DNA of 64,000 nucleotides from the NCBI GenBank assembly GCA_965204655.1, contig OZ241998.1:372001-436000 (forward strand), read 5' to 3'. A program made the translations under genes and the position numbers. Positions 45,700 to 53,873 of the stretch are shown piece after piece. Every line of letters begins with the position of its first letter. Position 1 is the stretch's first letter. Source of the DNA: CATQHL01 sp965204655. Its GTDB lineage: Bacteria; Actinomycetota; Acidimicrobiia; Acidimicrobiales; CATQHL01. The notes under the pieces were generated by a model that saw only the letters and a program-made list of their open reading frames with translations, had not been told where the DNA came from and searched no databases.

Positions 45700-46506
45700 A
45701 TGGCGAGCAACCCAACAAAGGAGACTGCCGTTTATGAGCAGCCGTCCGTGCCGGCGCTTCCGGCTCCCCCTGTTCCGGGAGCGAAGGCGCGCAAAGAAAC
45801 CTCCACTTCCAGCCGCAGGCTCTTCTGGATACTTATGGCCGTCGTGTTGCTGGCTATATCCATAGGGGGCTTCTACTATGTTGCGCTGCGCGCCGATCCG
45901 ACACGCAGAGTGGTTATCACGGCGTCCGACATTACAGAGGGTATGGAGGTCTCTGCTGAGCACTTCAAAGAGGTGAGGGTTACGCCCAACGATGAGATTG
46001 ATTTCTTGCCGGCCAATAATGCGCCGGATCTTTACGGCATGGTCGCTCGCGGCTACATACCTTCAGGCATACCGGTCAAGGGTGAGATGTTCGTCGCGGC
46101 TGTTTCAGACGAAGAGGCCGGCTTCCTGGAGGTAGTCGTACCTCTAGACACTTCCTTAGAGGATGAAGAACTCAGTGCAAGCGACTACGTGCTGATGATA
46201 GATCCCGGAGAAAGTCCTGGGGAAGGAGACGGCTTACCCCGCCCCCCGTTCATCGTGACGCACAGAGCCCTGGACGGTCTAGAAGAAGGACAGTTGCGTC
46301 TAATGGTTCCTATTGAGGAGTGGTCGCGTTGGAGGCGTTTGGTTGATTTCAACGGCCAGCCCCCTCAGGTCATGAAGGTTCCCCAGCCGCTTCTCTATGA
46401 CGATGCAGCGCTAGAGGATTGGATAAGCAGGCTTCAAACAGTTTTTGACTTGGAGTTTGAAGAAGAACTTGAGGAGTACGTGGCCCAGTCGGAAGCTGAG
46501 GGCTGA
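45700..46506 (+). CDS. CpaB/SAF-domain-like pilus assembly protein
   Basis: Protein of 268 residues with a Pro-rich cytosolic start, one membrane helix (LFWILMAVVLLAISIGGFYY, near residue 50), then a SAF-like region (VVITASDITEGMEVSAEHFKE). CpaB proteins sit at the inner side of the Tad secretin path; in this probably monoderm host the role may be a periplasm-equivalent scaffold. AAGAGG precedes the ATG. It is 9 bp upstream of the CpaE-like gene. Confidence 0.7.
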   Translation: MASNPTKETAVYEQPSVPALPAPPVPGAKARKETSTSSRRLFWILMAVVLLAISIGGFYYVALRADPTRRVVITASDITEGMEVSAEHFKEVRVTPNDEIDFLPANNAPDLYGMVARGYIPSGIPVKGEMFVAAVSDEEAGFLEVVVPLDTSLEDEELSASDYVLMIDPGESPGEGDGLPRPPFIVTHRALDGLEEGQLRLMVPIEEWSRWRRLVDFNGQPPQVMKVPQPLLYDDAALEDWISRLQTVFDLEFEEELEEYVAQSEAEG

Positions 46507-46515
46507 GAGCGCCCC

Positions 46516-48297
46516 ATGCATGTTGTAGTTGCCATGGGAGGGGCGAAGAATGACCCAGGCACGGTTGCCTACGGGCTCGCCCGCGCCTGGTCGCTGGCGG
46601 GGGTTCCTGCGCTCGTGATTGACGTCGATCCCGACGGCTGCACCCTTGATTTCCGGCTTGGCAACGCAGTCAGCATGGCGCTTGACCCGATCTCAAGAGG
46701 GTTGCCCTCGCTCGTGGGCGGCGGCCATCCTTTCAGTGTGGAGACGATCTCCGATCACACCTACGGGCTAGACGGGAACTCCAAACTGTGGGTGATGCTG
46801 GGGCCGGTTCATCCCAGGGGGAGTCAGATCGCTGCTGAGTACGTGTTTGAGAACCTAGACGACCTGAAGAAGCTCTCCGGCAACCTCAAGGTGGTGGTCA
46901 ACGCAGGACGCATACCCACCGATGCGCCCATCAATCCTGCCGTCCGTCCGCTCATTGACGCCGCCGAACCCCTTCTGGTGATCGACTCGTTTTCTGAAGA
47001 CGACGACGGAGAGACGGTGCCTTCTTTCATGGGAGAAAACCCCGTTGGCGAGGCGCCCAAGAAGTCCCTGTGGCAGTCCCTTACTAGCAAGGAGAAGGAG
47101 GACGGGTATGCCCGCGCTCCTTTTCCTAAGAATGATCCGGCTGCCAAAGCTGAGGCTCTCGCTTTGCGGAAGGCGCAGGCTCTAGAGAAAAGGGAGGAGG
47201 CGCGTAAACAAAGGGCCAAGGCTAAGGAAAGGGCGGCTGCTTTGCGGAAGGACGCCGCCGCCCGCAAAGAGGCCGCCTATAGGAAGAAGACGAAGTCCTA
47301 CGAACTTCTCATGGTGGCCGACGGGAATTTCGTGCGCCCTGAGACGGTTGAGATCAGAGTGCTCTCGCGTATTCCGCCGCTTCCTGACATGCGGGCTCTC
47401 GCCAAACCCAGAGGCTTGCTGGCTAAGCGTTGGAACGCCGGCATCGGTGAGGCTGTCCAGCAGATCGACTTGATGTTTGCTCCGGTAGGGCAGGCGGATA
47501 CGGAGACGGAGGCTTCGGAGAAGCCGCCGGGAGGTGAGACGCCGAAGGTCGTGGAGGTGCAGGAGGTAACGGACGCAGCCTCTTGGTGGAGAAGGCGTCG
47601 CGGGCGTTCCGATGTGGACATCGTGGACGTAGAGGAGGTGGAAGTCGCCGCTGAGGTACAGGACGAGGCGGCGGTACAGGACGAGGCGGCGGGTGAGGAG
47701 ACCGTTGAGTCGGCGGGTGAGGAGATTGCTGTTAGGGAATCGCTCGGGCGTGAAGAGGTTAAGGAGGAGAAGGTCGTCCCGGAACTTGAAGAAGGCAAGG
47801 CGGGTGAGCCAGACTCTGGGGAGGGCGCGGAGGGTGAGCAAGATGCCGAGCAAGAGGGTGAGAGATTAGAGCAAGAGGAAACAGAGCAGGGACGCAAGAG
47901 GTCAAAGCAGGAGCGTAAGGAAGTTGAGGAGCGGAAGAAGGCTGAGAGAGAGCAGAAGAAATTAGAGCAGGAGCAGCAGAAGGTTGAGCAGCGGGAGAAG
48001 GCTGAGCAGGAGCGCAAGAGGTCAAAGCAGGAGCGTAAGGAAGTTGAGGAGCGGAAGAAGGCTGAGAGAGAGCAGAAGAAACTAGAGCAGGAGCAGAAGA
48101 AGGTTGAGCAGCGGGAGAAGGCTGAGCAGGAGCGTGAGAGGGTAAAGCAGGAGCGTAAGGAGGCTGAAGAGCGGAAGAAGGCTGAGAGAGAGCAGAAGAA
48201 ACTAGAGCAGGAGCAGAAGAAAGCTGAGCAGGAGCAGCAGAAGGCGGAGCGGAAACGTAAGAAATTAGAGCAAGAACTCAAGAAACTAGAGCAATAG
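46516..48297 (+). CDS. CpaE/TadZ-like ATPase-fold protein with long Glu/Lys coiled coil
   Basis: Protein of 593 residues. The N-terminal 190 resemble a MinD/ParA fold (VVAMGGAKNDPGTVAYGLA, ALVIDVDPDGCTL), but the Walker A loop lacks the GK(S/T) signature, as in degenerate TadZ proteins. A basic helical linker and an acidic region follow. From about residue 455 to the end there are nearly uninterrupted Glu/Lys/Gln heptads built from 120-bp tandem repeats. CpaE/TadZ proteins localise the pilus machine; the tail may be a long spacer or polymerising rod. Confidence 0.7.
   Translation: MHVVVAMGGAKNDPGTVAYGLARAWSLAGVPALVIDVDPDGCTLDFRLGNAVSMALDPISRGLPSLVGGGHPFSVETISDHTYGLDGNSKLWVMLGPVHPRGSQIAAEYVFENLDDLKKLSGNLKVVVNAGRIPTDAPINPAVRPLIDAAEPLLVIDSFSEDDDGETVPSFMGENPVGEAPKKSLWQSLTSKEKEDGYARAPFPKNDPAAKAEALALRKAQALEKREEARKQRAKAKERAAALRKDAAARKEAAYRKKTKSYELLMVADGNFVRPETVEIRVLSRIPPLPDMRALAKPRGLLAKRWNAGIGEAVQQIDLMFAPVGQADTETEASEKPPGGETPKVVEVQEVTDAASWWRRRRGRSDVDIVDVEEVEVAAEVQDEAAVQDEAAGEETVESAGEEIAVRESLGREEVKEEKVVPELEEGKAGEPDSGEGAEGEQDAEQEGERLEQEETEQGRKRSKQERKEVEERKKAEREQKKLEQEQQKVEQREKAEQERKRSKQERKEVEERKKAEREQKKLEQEQKKVEQREKAEQERERVKQERKEAEERKKAEREQKKLEQEQKKAEQEQQKAERKRKKLEQELKKLEQ
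47881..48240. repeat. Three 120-bp tandem repeats coding for coiled coil
   Basis: Units starting at 47881, 48001 and 48121 are near-identical 120-bp copies (40 codons). They encode ERKRSKQERKEVEERKKAER-type heptads and keep the frame. Copy number is likely variable between strains. Confidence 0.88.
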
Positions 48298-48309
48298 AGA
48301 GAGGAAAGT

Positions 48310-49686
48310 ATGCAGGAAACCGATCAGGAAACCCATGATTTGACAGTTGCCCACAGTGGTGTGGAAGCCTTATGGGGGCAGGTTGCTGAAGAAGCCCGGA
48401 AGATTCGTTTAGAAGCATTCGGCGAAGACCTAGCGGTTCGTCACAAAGGCGTGGAAGATGCGTGCCGGAAGGTGTTGAGGGAGCGAGTTGCCGAGTTCAA
48501 CGCGGCCTCACTCTCAACGCACGGCGAACTCATGACGCCTCAAGATCGCGCCGAACTCCAGGTACGTCTAGAGGCGATGCTGGGGTCGGGCCCCATTGAA
48601 GAGTTCTTGCAGGATGACGTGGAGGACCTTTATATCTTCGGCCCTGATCTCGTCTTTCTTCGGCGTTCCAACGGTACTCAGGAAGTGGTCAATCAGACGA
48701 TCTTCGCCGATGACACCAGCATGATCCGCCACATCTCCCATCTAGCGGCCACGCAAGGGCAGACGTCGCGTCGTTTCGATCACAGCGAACCCCTCCTGGA
48801 CTTGCGCCTGCGGACGGGAGAACGAGTTTTTGCGGTGATGTCTGTGAGCGAGTTGCCGTTCATAGTCGTCCGCCGCCACCTGCACGTGGACGTGACGCTT
48901 GATGGACTAGTGGCCAACGGGACTATGCCCGAGGAAGCAGGCGACTTTCTCCGAGCGGCCGCCGCGCGCCCCTCCCCCGCCAACATGCTCGTAGCCGGAG
49001 CTCTTTCAGCTGGAAAGACGACGCTGTTGCGGGCGCTTCTGAACGAAGTAGAGGAACAGGAGATCGTTGCCACCATTGAGCAGACCTTTGAGTTGTTTCT
49101 TGAGAAGAGTCACAAGCTCACGGTGGCGGTTGAGACGCGCGAACCTAATACTGAAGAGGGGGGCACCACCGGCGAAGTCACCATTGAGGCCTTGGCTAAG
49201 CGCTTTCTCCGGTCGGGCGCCGACAGAATCATCATCGGCGAGTTAAGAGGGGCTGAGGCGCTGCAGTTTTTGCTGGCCTGCGGTACTGGAAGCGATGGGT
49301 CTATGTGCACTATTCACGCCTCTACTCCGTCCACGGCGCTGCTTCGTCTCGTCACGTACTCCCTGCGAGACCAGTTCGCTCCCCCGATTCAAGCTTTGTC
49401 TTACGAGGTCGGCGATGCCATCCATCTCGTCGCTCACATGGTCCGTCACCCTGTCACTGGAAATCGCGAGGTCAACGAGATTGCCGAGGTGGCCGGCTGG
49501 TCTTCCGACAAGGGCTTTGAGACGGTGAAGATATTCGCACGCAGGGGCATCACCGCTCCCTTGGAGTACATGAATCCTCCCAAGGGCGAGATACTGCGCG
49601 AGCGTCTGGAACTATCGGGGTGGAAGCCTCCGGCCTTGAAGTCCTCGTTCAAGAAGCCTGCATTGTCAACCACTTCCGCCTCCTGA
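48310..49686 (+). CDS. tadA: Tad pilus secretion ATPase (TadA/CpaF)
   Basis: Hexameric ATPase of the type II/IV secretion family that drives pilin polymerisation, 458 residues. Walker A GALSAGKTTLLRALL is near residue 225, followed by the Asp-box region EQTFELFLEK and the conserved GADRIIIGELRGAEALQFL with Walker B and the catalytic Glu. The N-terminal domain reads IEEFLQDDVEDLYIFGPDLVF. GAGGAAAG precedes the ATG. It is directly followed by the two TadB/TadC membrane genes. Confidence 0.93.
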   Translation: MQETDQETHDLTVAHSGVEALWGQVAEEARKIRLEAFGEDLAVRHKGVEDACRKVLRERVAEFNAASLSTHGELMTPQDRAELQVRLEAMLGSGPIEEFLQDDVEDLYIFGPDLVFLRRSNGTQEVVNQTIFADDTSMIRHISHLAATQGQTSRRFDHSEPLLDLRLRTGERVFAVMSVSELPFIVVRRHLHVDVTLDGLVANGTMPEEAGDFLRAAAARPSPANMLVAGALSAGKTTLLRALLNEVEEQEIVATIEQTFELFLEKSHKLTVAVETREPNTEEGGTTGEVTIEALAKRFLRSGADRIIIGELRGAEALQFLLACGTGSDGSMCTIHASTPSTALLRLVTYSLRDQFAPPIQALSYEVGDAIHLVAHMVRHPVTGNREVNEIAEVAGWSSDKGFETVKIFARRGITAPLEYMNPPKGEILRERLELSGWKPPALKSSFKKPALSTTSAS

Positions 49687-49780
49687 AATCCCTCTCAATG
49701 CTTTCTGACATGCTCTTTTGCCCATTCGTGCGGCAGAGCGCCGCCAAGGTCACCCCGACGGGGTTTGCCGGGAGCGTTTG

Positions 49781-50734
49781 ATGACGGCGACGCTCTGGGC
49801 GGTGGTATTCGGCATATTGTTTTTTGCCGCTTTTGCCGTGGGTGTGTCTGGGTGGATCAGAGCAGCGCGCCCCAGCAACCGCAGGCGCAAGATAGCCGAA
49901 CTGAGGGGAGCAAAGACGGCTCGCGAGATCGTGGAGTTGGCTCTCAGCAGGGAGGAGAGGAGCCAGATTGCCTACCGCAGTCCATACGCTCGGCGGGACG
50001 CCATTTTGAAGATCGTTCGCGTCGCTTGCGCGTTTTTGGGCCTTTTGCTGACCTATCAGCAGACTCAGTTGTATGGACTGGCCGTGATGTTAGGGGGGCT
50101 AGGTTGGTTCATGCCCGCGTTCATCATGGGGCCTAGCCTCAGGCGTGAGCGCACCAAGGAAGCTGAGATGTGGCAAGACTGGGCGCGTCTTCTGGGGGAG
50201 TTGGCTGAGTCGGGCGCCAGTCTGTACGATTCTTTGCGGAGTTCGGTCAAGCACCTGCCTAAGGAACTGTCTCCCGTGGCCAAGCGGGCTGCGGTGATCG
50301 CCGAGATCGACGGGATCGAACCAGCGCTCAACACCCTGGCGGAGACAGAATCTCCCTGGGGGGCGCAACTCTCAGCAGGGTTGCGCATAGCTGCCCGCGC
50401 AGGAGGCGGCATCTCCAAGCCGATGAAGGCGATCGTGCAGCGCATTGAGGACATAACAGACGTTCACAGAAAGAAGACCTCCAGCGTGGTGAAGGTATGG
50501 GTGCAGACGCTCGCTCTCATGGCGGTCGGAAGCGTGACGATGTTTCTGCTCTGGCGGAACAATCCGGATTACTTCCAGCCGTTTGGCGAAGGTATAGGCC
50601 AACTGCTGTTGTTGGGTATAGGCGTGATCATCGTTTTCTGTGTGGGCTACCTGACCACACGCGGGGTCGTGCCGCCTCACGAATACGTACTAGGCACCGA
50701 ACGGGGCGCCAAAGCTAATAAAGGAAAGGAGTAG
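49781..50734 (+). CDS. tadB: Tad pilus inner-membrane platform protein (TadB-like)
   Basis: T2SSF-family membrane protein of 317 residues. A first hydrophobic segment follows the start, then a paired segment near FLGLLLTYQQTQLYGLAVML, a cytosolic domain with DWARLLGELAESGASLYDSLR, and two C-terminal helices. The start is ATG 49781 with GGGAGCG about 5 bp upstream. It works with TadC as the platform turned by the ATPase. Confidence 0.85.
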   Translation: MTATLWAVVFGILFFAAFAVGVSGWIRAARPSNRRRKIAELRGAKTAREIVELALSREERSQIAYRSPYARRDAILKIVRVACAFLGLLLTYQQTQLYGLAVMLGGLGWFMPAFIMGPSLRRERTKEAEMWQDWARLLGELAESGASLYDSLRSSVKHLPKELSPVAKRAAVIAEIDGIEPALNTLAETESPWGAQLSAGLRIAARAGGGISKPMKAIVQRIEDITDVHRKKTSSVVKVWVQTLALMAVGSVTMFLLWRNNPDYFQPFGEGIGQLLLLGIGVIIVFCVGYLTTRGVVPPHEYVLGTERGAKANKGKE

Positions 50735-50742
50735 GAGCGACA

Positions 50743-51561
50743 ATGTTGATTCCTGTGCTGTTCGGCCTGTTGTTTTTTGTTGCGATTTTGGTTGCAGTAT
50801 TCGCAGTAAAAGCGAAGCCCAGCGCTCTAGAGGTGAAGGAGTGGGGACCTGCCTTCGGCAAGAGGCTGCAGACGCTCTGGACGCCTACGGGAGCCGAGAT
50901 GCAAGACATCCGGATGGCGGGTACTACCAAGGAGAAACTCACCATCCAGCGTTTCAGTTTTCTGGTTGTGGGCTTGATTGTCGGTGCTGTCCTCGGATAT
51001 TTCTGGCAGGGCTTGTCCCTGGCGGTTTTCTTGCTTGGTCTTGTGGGTGGACTGCTCGGCTGGATTTTGCCCGCCCTTGCCGTGCGCAACAAGGCCAAAT
51101 CTCGCCGCAATGACGCTGAGCGCGTTATCAGGTTGTGGATCGTCCTGGCGGCTCAGCAGGTGACCGCCGGCATGGACCCTGCCCCCGCTCTCCTGCATTC
51201 CTCGGCCATCGGTACTCTGCCTACCTGGAAACTCCTGCGTTGGTACATGCTTGACGCCCAGTTCAATCATCAGCCGCTCTGGGACGGCCTGCGCAAACTG
51301 GACAGAGACTACGGGCTGCGCATCCTTGCCTCAATGGTGTCTGCCCTCAGCCTCGCCACTGACCGCGGCACGCGTGTGTCTAACGCCCTCATAGCTGCAG
51401 GAGACCTTTCTTGGAGGTCGGCCATTGCCGCTGAAGAGGAGCAGGCCGCCCGCTCCGAACAGATCGTGGTGATGCCCTCCACCCTGATCGGCGTGTCTCT
51501 GGCGGTTGCCCTGGTCTACCCGCCGATGTCCTCCTTGACTTCGGGGCTCTCCGTAGCCTGA
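50743..51561 (+). CDS. tadC: Tad pilus inner-membrane platform protein (TadC-like)
   Basis: Second T2SSF-like membrane protein, 272 residues. Hydrophobic segments are at the N-terminus, at FLVVGLIVGAVLGYF and VFLLGLVGGLLGWILPAL, and near the C-terminus. The cytosolic part includes VIRLWIVLAAQQVTAGMDPAPAL. It follows TadB by 8 bp with its own GGAG site. Confidence 0.83.
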   Translation: MLIPVLFGLLFFVAILVAVFAVKAKPSALEVKEWGPAFGKRLQTLWTPTGAEMQDIRMAGTTKEKLTIQRFSFLVVGLIVGAVLGYFWQGLSLAVFLLGLVGGLLGWILPALAVRNKAKSRRNDAERVIRLWIVLAAQQVTAGMDPAPALLHSSAIGTLPTWKLLRWYMLDAQFNHQPLWDGLRKLDRDYGLRILASMVSALSLATDRGTRVSNALIAAGDLSWRSAIAAEEEQAARSEQIVVMPSTLIGVSLAVALVYPPMSSLTSGLSVA

Positions 51562-51728
51562 GGAGGGATCGTTCAATGTTAACTATGCCTATTAGTTGGA
51601 GGGCGGCTGTGTATAATGGCGTGTGTCAGTCATTCGGAGTCAGGCTGAGGCGGGACGGAGAACCCCCCTGGGGCTTCGGCAGCGCTAAGGACGAGCGCTA
51701 AGGAAAATCGCTAAAGGAGAGTAAATAC
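51562..51728 (+). promoter_or_regulatory. Probable promoter of the pilin gene
   Basis: The 167-bp gap has a perfect TATAAT at 51612-51617, the best -10 box in the pilus locus, with only CTATTA at the -35 spacing. AAAGGAGA lies about 8 bp before the ATG at 51729. A separate strong promoter would suit an abundant pilin. Confidence 0.5.
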
Positions 51729-52754
51729 ATGGAATTACTAGTCGTTGTTTCGGCTGTCGTGCTTTCGGTGGCGGCTGTCTTGTTTCTTGGGTTCAAGGCG
51801 TTCAGGCTGGTGCCCTGCGGTAAAGACGAGCGAGGCTTGTCCACCTTAGAGTGGATGCTCATCGTGGCAGCGGTAGGAGGTCTGGCGACTCTGGGTGTTC
51901 TGATCGTGCGGTCTTCTCTAGGCAGCCCCGACGACATGGAGGACACCGTGGATGACCCCACCGTCATGGCGGCTAGGGACTCCGTTTCGGGGATCACGAA
52001 CAGGGGGGCGTGTGAGGCTAGCGACGCTGGCGGTCACATGGGCGTGACGGCTCGGTGGAACGCTGATACGCAAGAGTGCGAAATCGTACGTGGTGCAAAT
52101 GTGATCGCAGCCAATGAAGATCTGATCAGAACTCGCATTCAAGATGCGCTTACTAACGTTGACACCAGCAGTCGGGATGATGATACGACTAGGGGATGCA
52201 CGGAGGCTGAGAACGCGGATGGTTTCTTCCCACTGAATTTCCGCGCCGGAAGTGCGTTGACGGTTGCTGATCCTTCTTGGACGAGCTGTACCGGAGGGAA
52301 GTGGGACGATGCGGCAACGGGATTTTCCGGGTACACCTTCAAGAGCGCTTCGGTCGTGTCTGCTATTAGGTGCTACACGGAAGGCACTGGCGATGGCACG
52401 GTGTGCGGAGAAGATCCGAACAGCGCTGGTAGTACCCTCACTTTGAGCAATAACGATGGCGGCCGCCTGGCTCAGGGTGCCCCAAGTGCGGGTGACCCGA
52501 CCCCATTGGCGAGCAGGCGGGACGTCGGAACAGGTGAGGATATTGATATAACACTCGCCGCGGCAGTCGGACTCACAGATGACGGGTCCTCGGTTCTTTG
52601 CAGTAGTGAAGGCACCGCTCCAGCTAACCCTTGCGAATTAGGAACAACAGTCCCTCACGGGCTTTACAAAGTGAAAATCAAGATCACCCTGGAGAAAACC
52701 GGGTCACCTGACAAAACCTACTTTGTGACGGATTATCTGTACGCCCGGACGTAG
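51729..52754 (+). CDS. Flp/Tad pilin-like protein, possibly the major pilin
   Basis: Protein of 341 residues with a pilin helix ERGLSTLEWMLIVAAVGGLA near residue 36, like the one in the protein at 42155-43477. An extra hydrophobic segment (MELLVVVSAVVLSVAAVLFLG) lies before it, where prepilins normally have a short basic leader. The large C-terminal part is Thr/Ser/Asp-rich with about eight cysteines. Classical Flp pilins are only 50-80 residues, so this is an enlarged type. Its own promoter-like box suggests high expression. Confidence 0.7.
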   Translation: MELLVVVSAVVLSVAAVLFLGFKAFRLVPCGKDERGLSTLEWMLIVAAVGGLATLGVLIVRSSLGSPDDMEDTVDDPTVMAARDSVSGITNRGACEASDAGGHMGVTARWNADTQECEIVRGANVIAANEDLIRTRIQDALTNVDTSSRDDDTTRGCTEAENADGFFPLNFRAGSALTVADPSWTSCTGGKWDDAATGFSGYTFKSASVVSAIRCYTEGTGDGTVCGEDPNSAGSTLTLSNNDGGRLAQGAPSAGDPTPLASRRDVGTGEDIDITLAAAVGLTDDGSSVLCSSEGTAPANPCELGTTVPHGLYKVKIKITLEKTGSPDKTYFVTDYLYART

Positions 52755-52766
52755 GGCGACCTTCCT

Positions 52767-53849
52767 CTAGGATTGAAGCAGCAGAATCCCCGTAGTTTCC
52801 AGCTTGATGAGGCAGCGCGTTCCGGTGTGTACGCCGTCGTCTACGTAGCCTTTTATGGGCGGGGCGTCACCTGTTTCAAAGGTGGCTAGGTTCCTTCCGG
52901 AAATCAATTGAACTTGGGTGATGATCGCGGGTGTTCCGTCGCCTGCCGTTTTCACCGCCTCGGGTTTTATCAGAAGGTGGGAAGTCAACTCGTTGGCGAA
53001 TGCGGCATCACGAAGAACTATGGATCCCCATGGAGTCTCTAGCGATCCGTCGGCTCTGAACCGGATTTTCTCAGGCGCTAAGACGGCGCCTAAGTTCAGA
53101 AAGGAAGCCGTGAAGACGTCCAGGGGGTCGCCGCTGAGTTCCTGAGGAGTCCCGACCCTGTGGATTTTCCTGTTTCGCATCAGAGCTACCCGATCTGCTA
53201 AGGCGAAAGCCTCGGCGTGGTCGTGGGTCACCCCGATGGCGGTCTGCGCGCGCCCTATGAGAATTCTGCGGATGTCAAGGATCAACCTTTCTTGCAGGGG
53301 GCGGTCCAAGGCGGCGAAGGGTTCGTCTAGCAGCAACAGCCTGGGTTGGGGTGCCAAGGATCTGGCCAGGGCTACTCGTTGGGCTTCTCCGCCCGAAAGA
53401 GTTGATACGGAGCGGTTCTCGTAGCCTGCCAGGTCGACGAGGTCGAGCATCTCCCCCGTTCGGCGATGGCGCTGCTCTGGGGGCATCCCCATCATCTTGA
53501 GACCGAAGGCCACGTTCTCTCCGACGCTGCGGTGCGGGAGCAGGGCGTGATCCTGGAAGACCATTCCAAAGCGCCGCCGGTGAGGAGGTATGGGTGCGAG
53601 GTCTCGCCCTTCCCAGAGCAATCTGCCGGCCTTCAGCCGCTGCAGCCCAGCAGTGGCTCGCAGAAAAGTGGTCTTGCCGCAACCGCTGGGGCCTAACAGC
53701 GCCATTATTTCCCCTTGTCTTACGCAGAGGTTCAGGTCTTGCAGCACGCGTTCGCTGCCAAGATCTACGCACAGGTTGATCGCTTCTAGACCACTGGGCG
53801 AAGGGGCGCTTTGCTCGGCTTGGTCTTTGGAGTCCCCCCTGCTTGTCAT
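52767..53849 (-). CDS. thiQ: Thiamine-type ABC transporter ATP-binding protein
   Basis: ATPase of the Fe3+/thiamine/spermidine class, 360 residues. Walker A GPSGCGKTT is near residue 55, signature LSGGEAQRVALARSL near 150 and Walker B LLLLDEPFAALD near 170; a TOBE-like C-terminal domain follows. Domain architecture alone fits iron or sulfate importers too, but the operon starts with a TPP riboswitch, so thiamine is the likely cargo. It ends 12 bp from the convergent pilin gene, with no clear terminator between them. Confidence 0.88.
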   Translation of the reverse strand: MTSRGDSKDQAEQSAPSPSGLEAINLCVDLGSERVLQDLNLCVRQGEIMALLGPSGCGKTTFLRATAGLQRLKAGRLLWEGRDLAPIPPHRRRFGMVFQDHALLPHRSVGENVAFGLKMMGMPPEQRHRRTGEMLDLVDLAGYENRSVSTLSGGEAQRVALARSLAPQPRLLLLDEPFAALDRPLQERLILDIRRILIGRAQTAIGVTHDHAEAFALADRVALMRNRKIHRVGTPQELSGDPLDVFTASFLNLGAVLAPEKIRFRADGSLETPWGSIVLRDAAFANELTSHLLIKPEAVKTAGDGTPAIITQVQLISGRNLATFETGDAPPIKGYVDDGVHTGTRCLIKLETTGILLLQS

Positions 53850-53873
53850 TCGTGAAAGCCTCCTCTCCCCTCT

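Noticed and set aside
47298..48281. Leftward Ser/Cys-rich frame opposite the CpaE-like coiled coil
   Set aside because: It is the antisense of Glu/Lys repeat codons; it shows only CSCS-type repeats with no domain.
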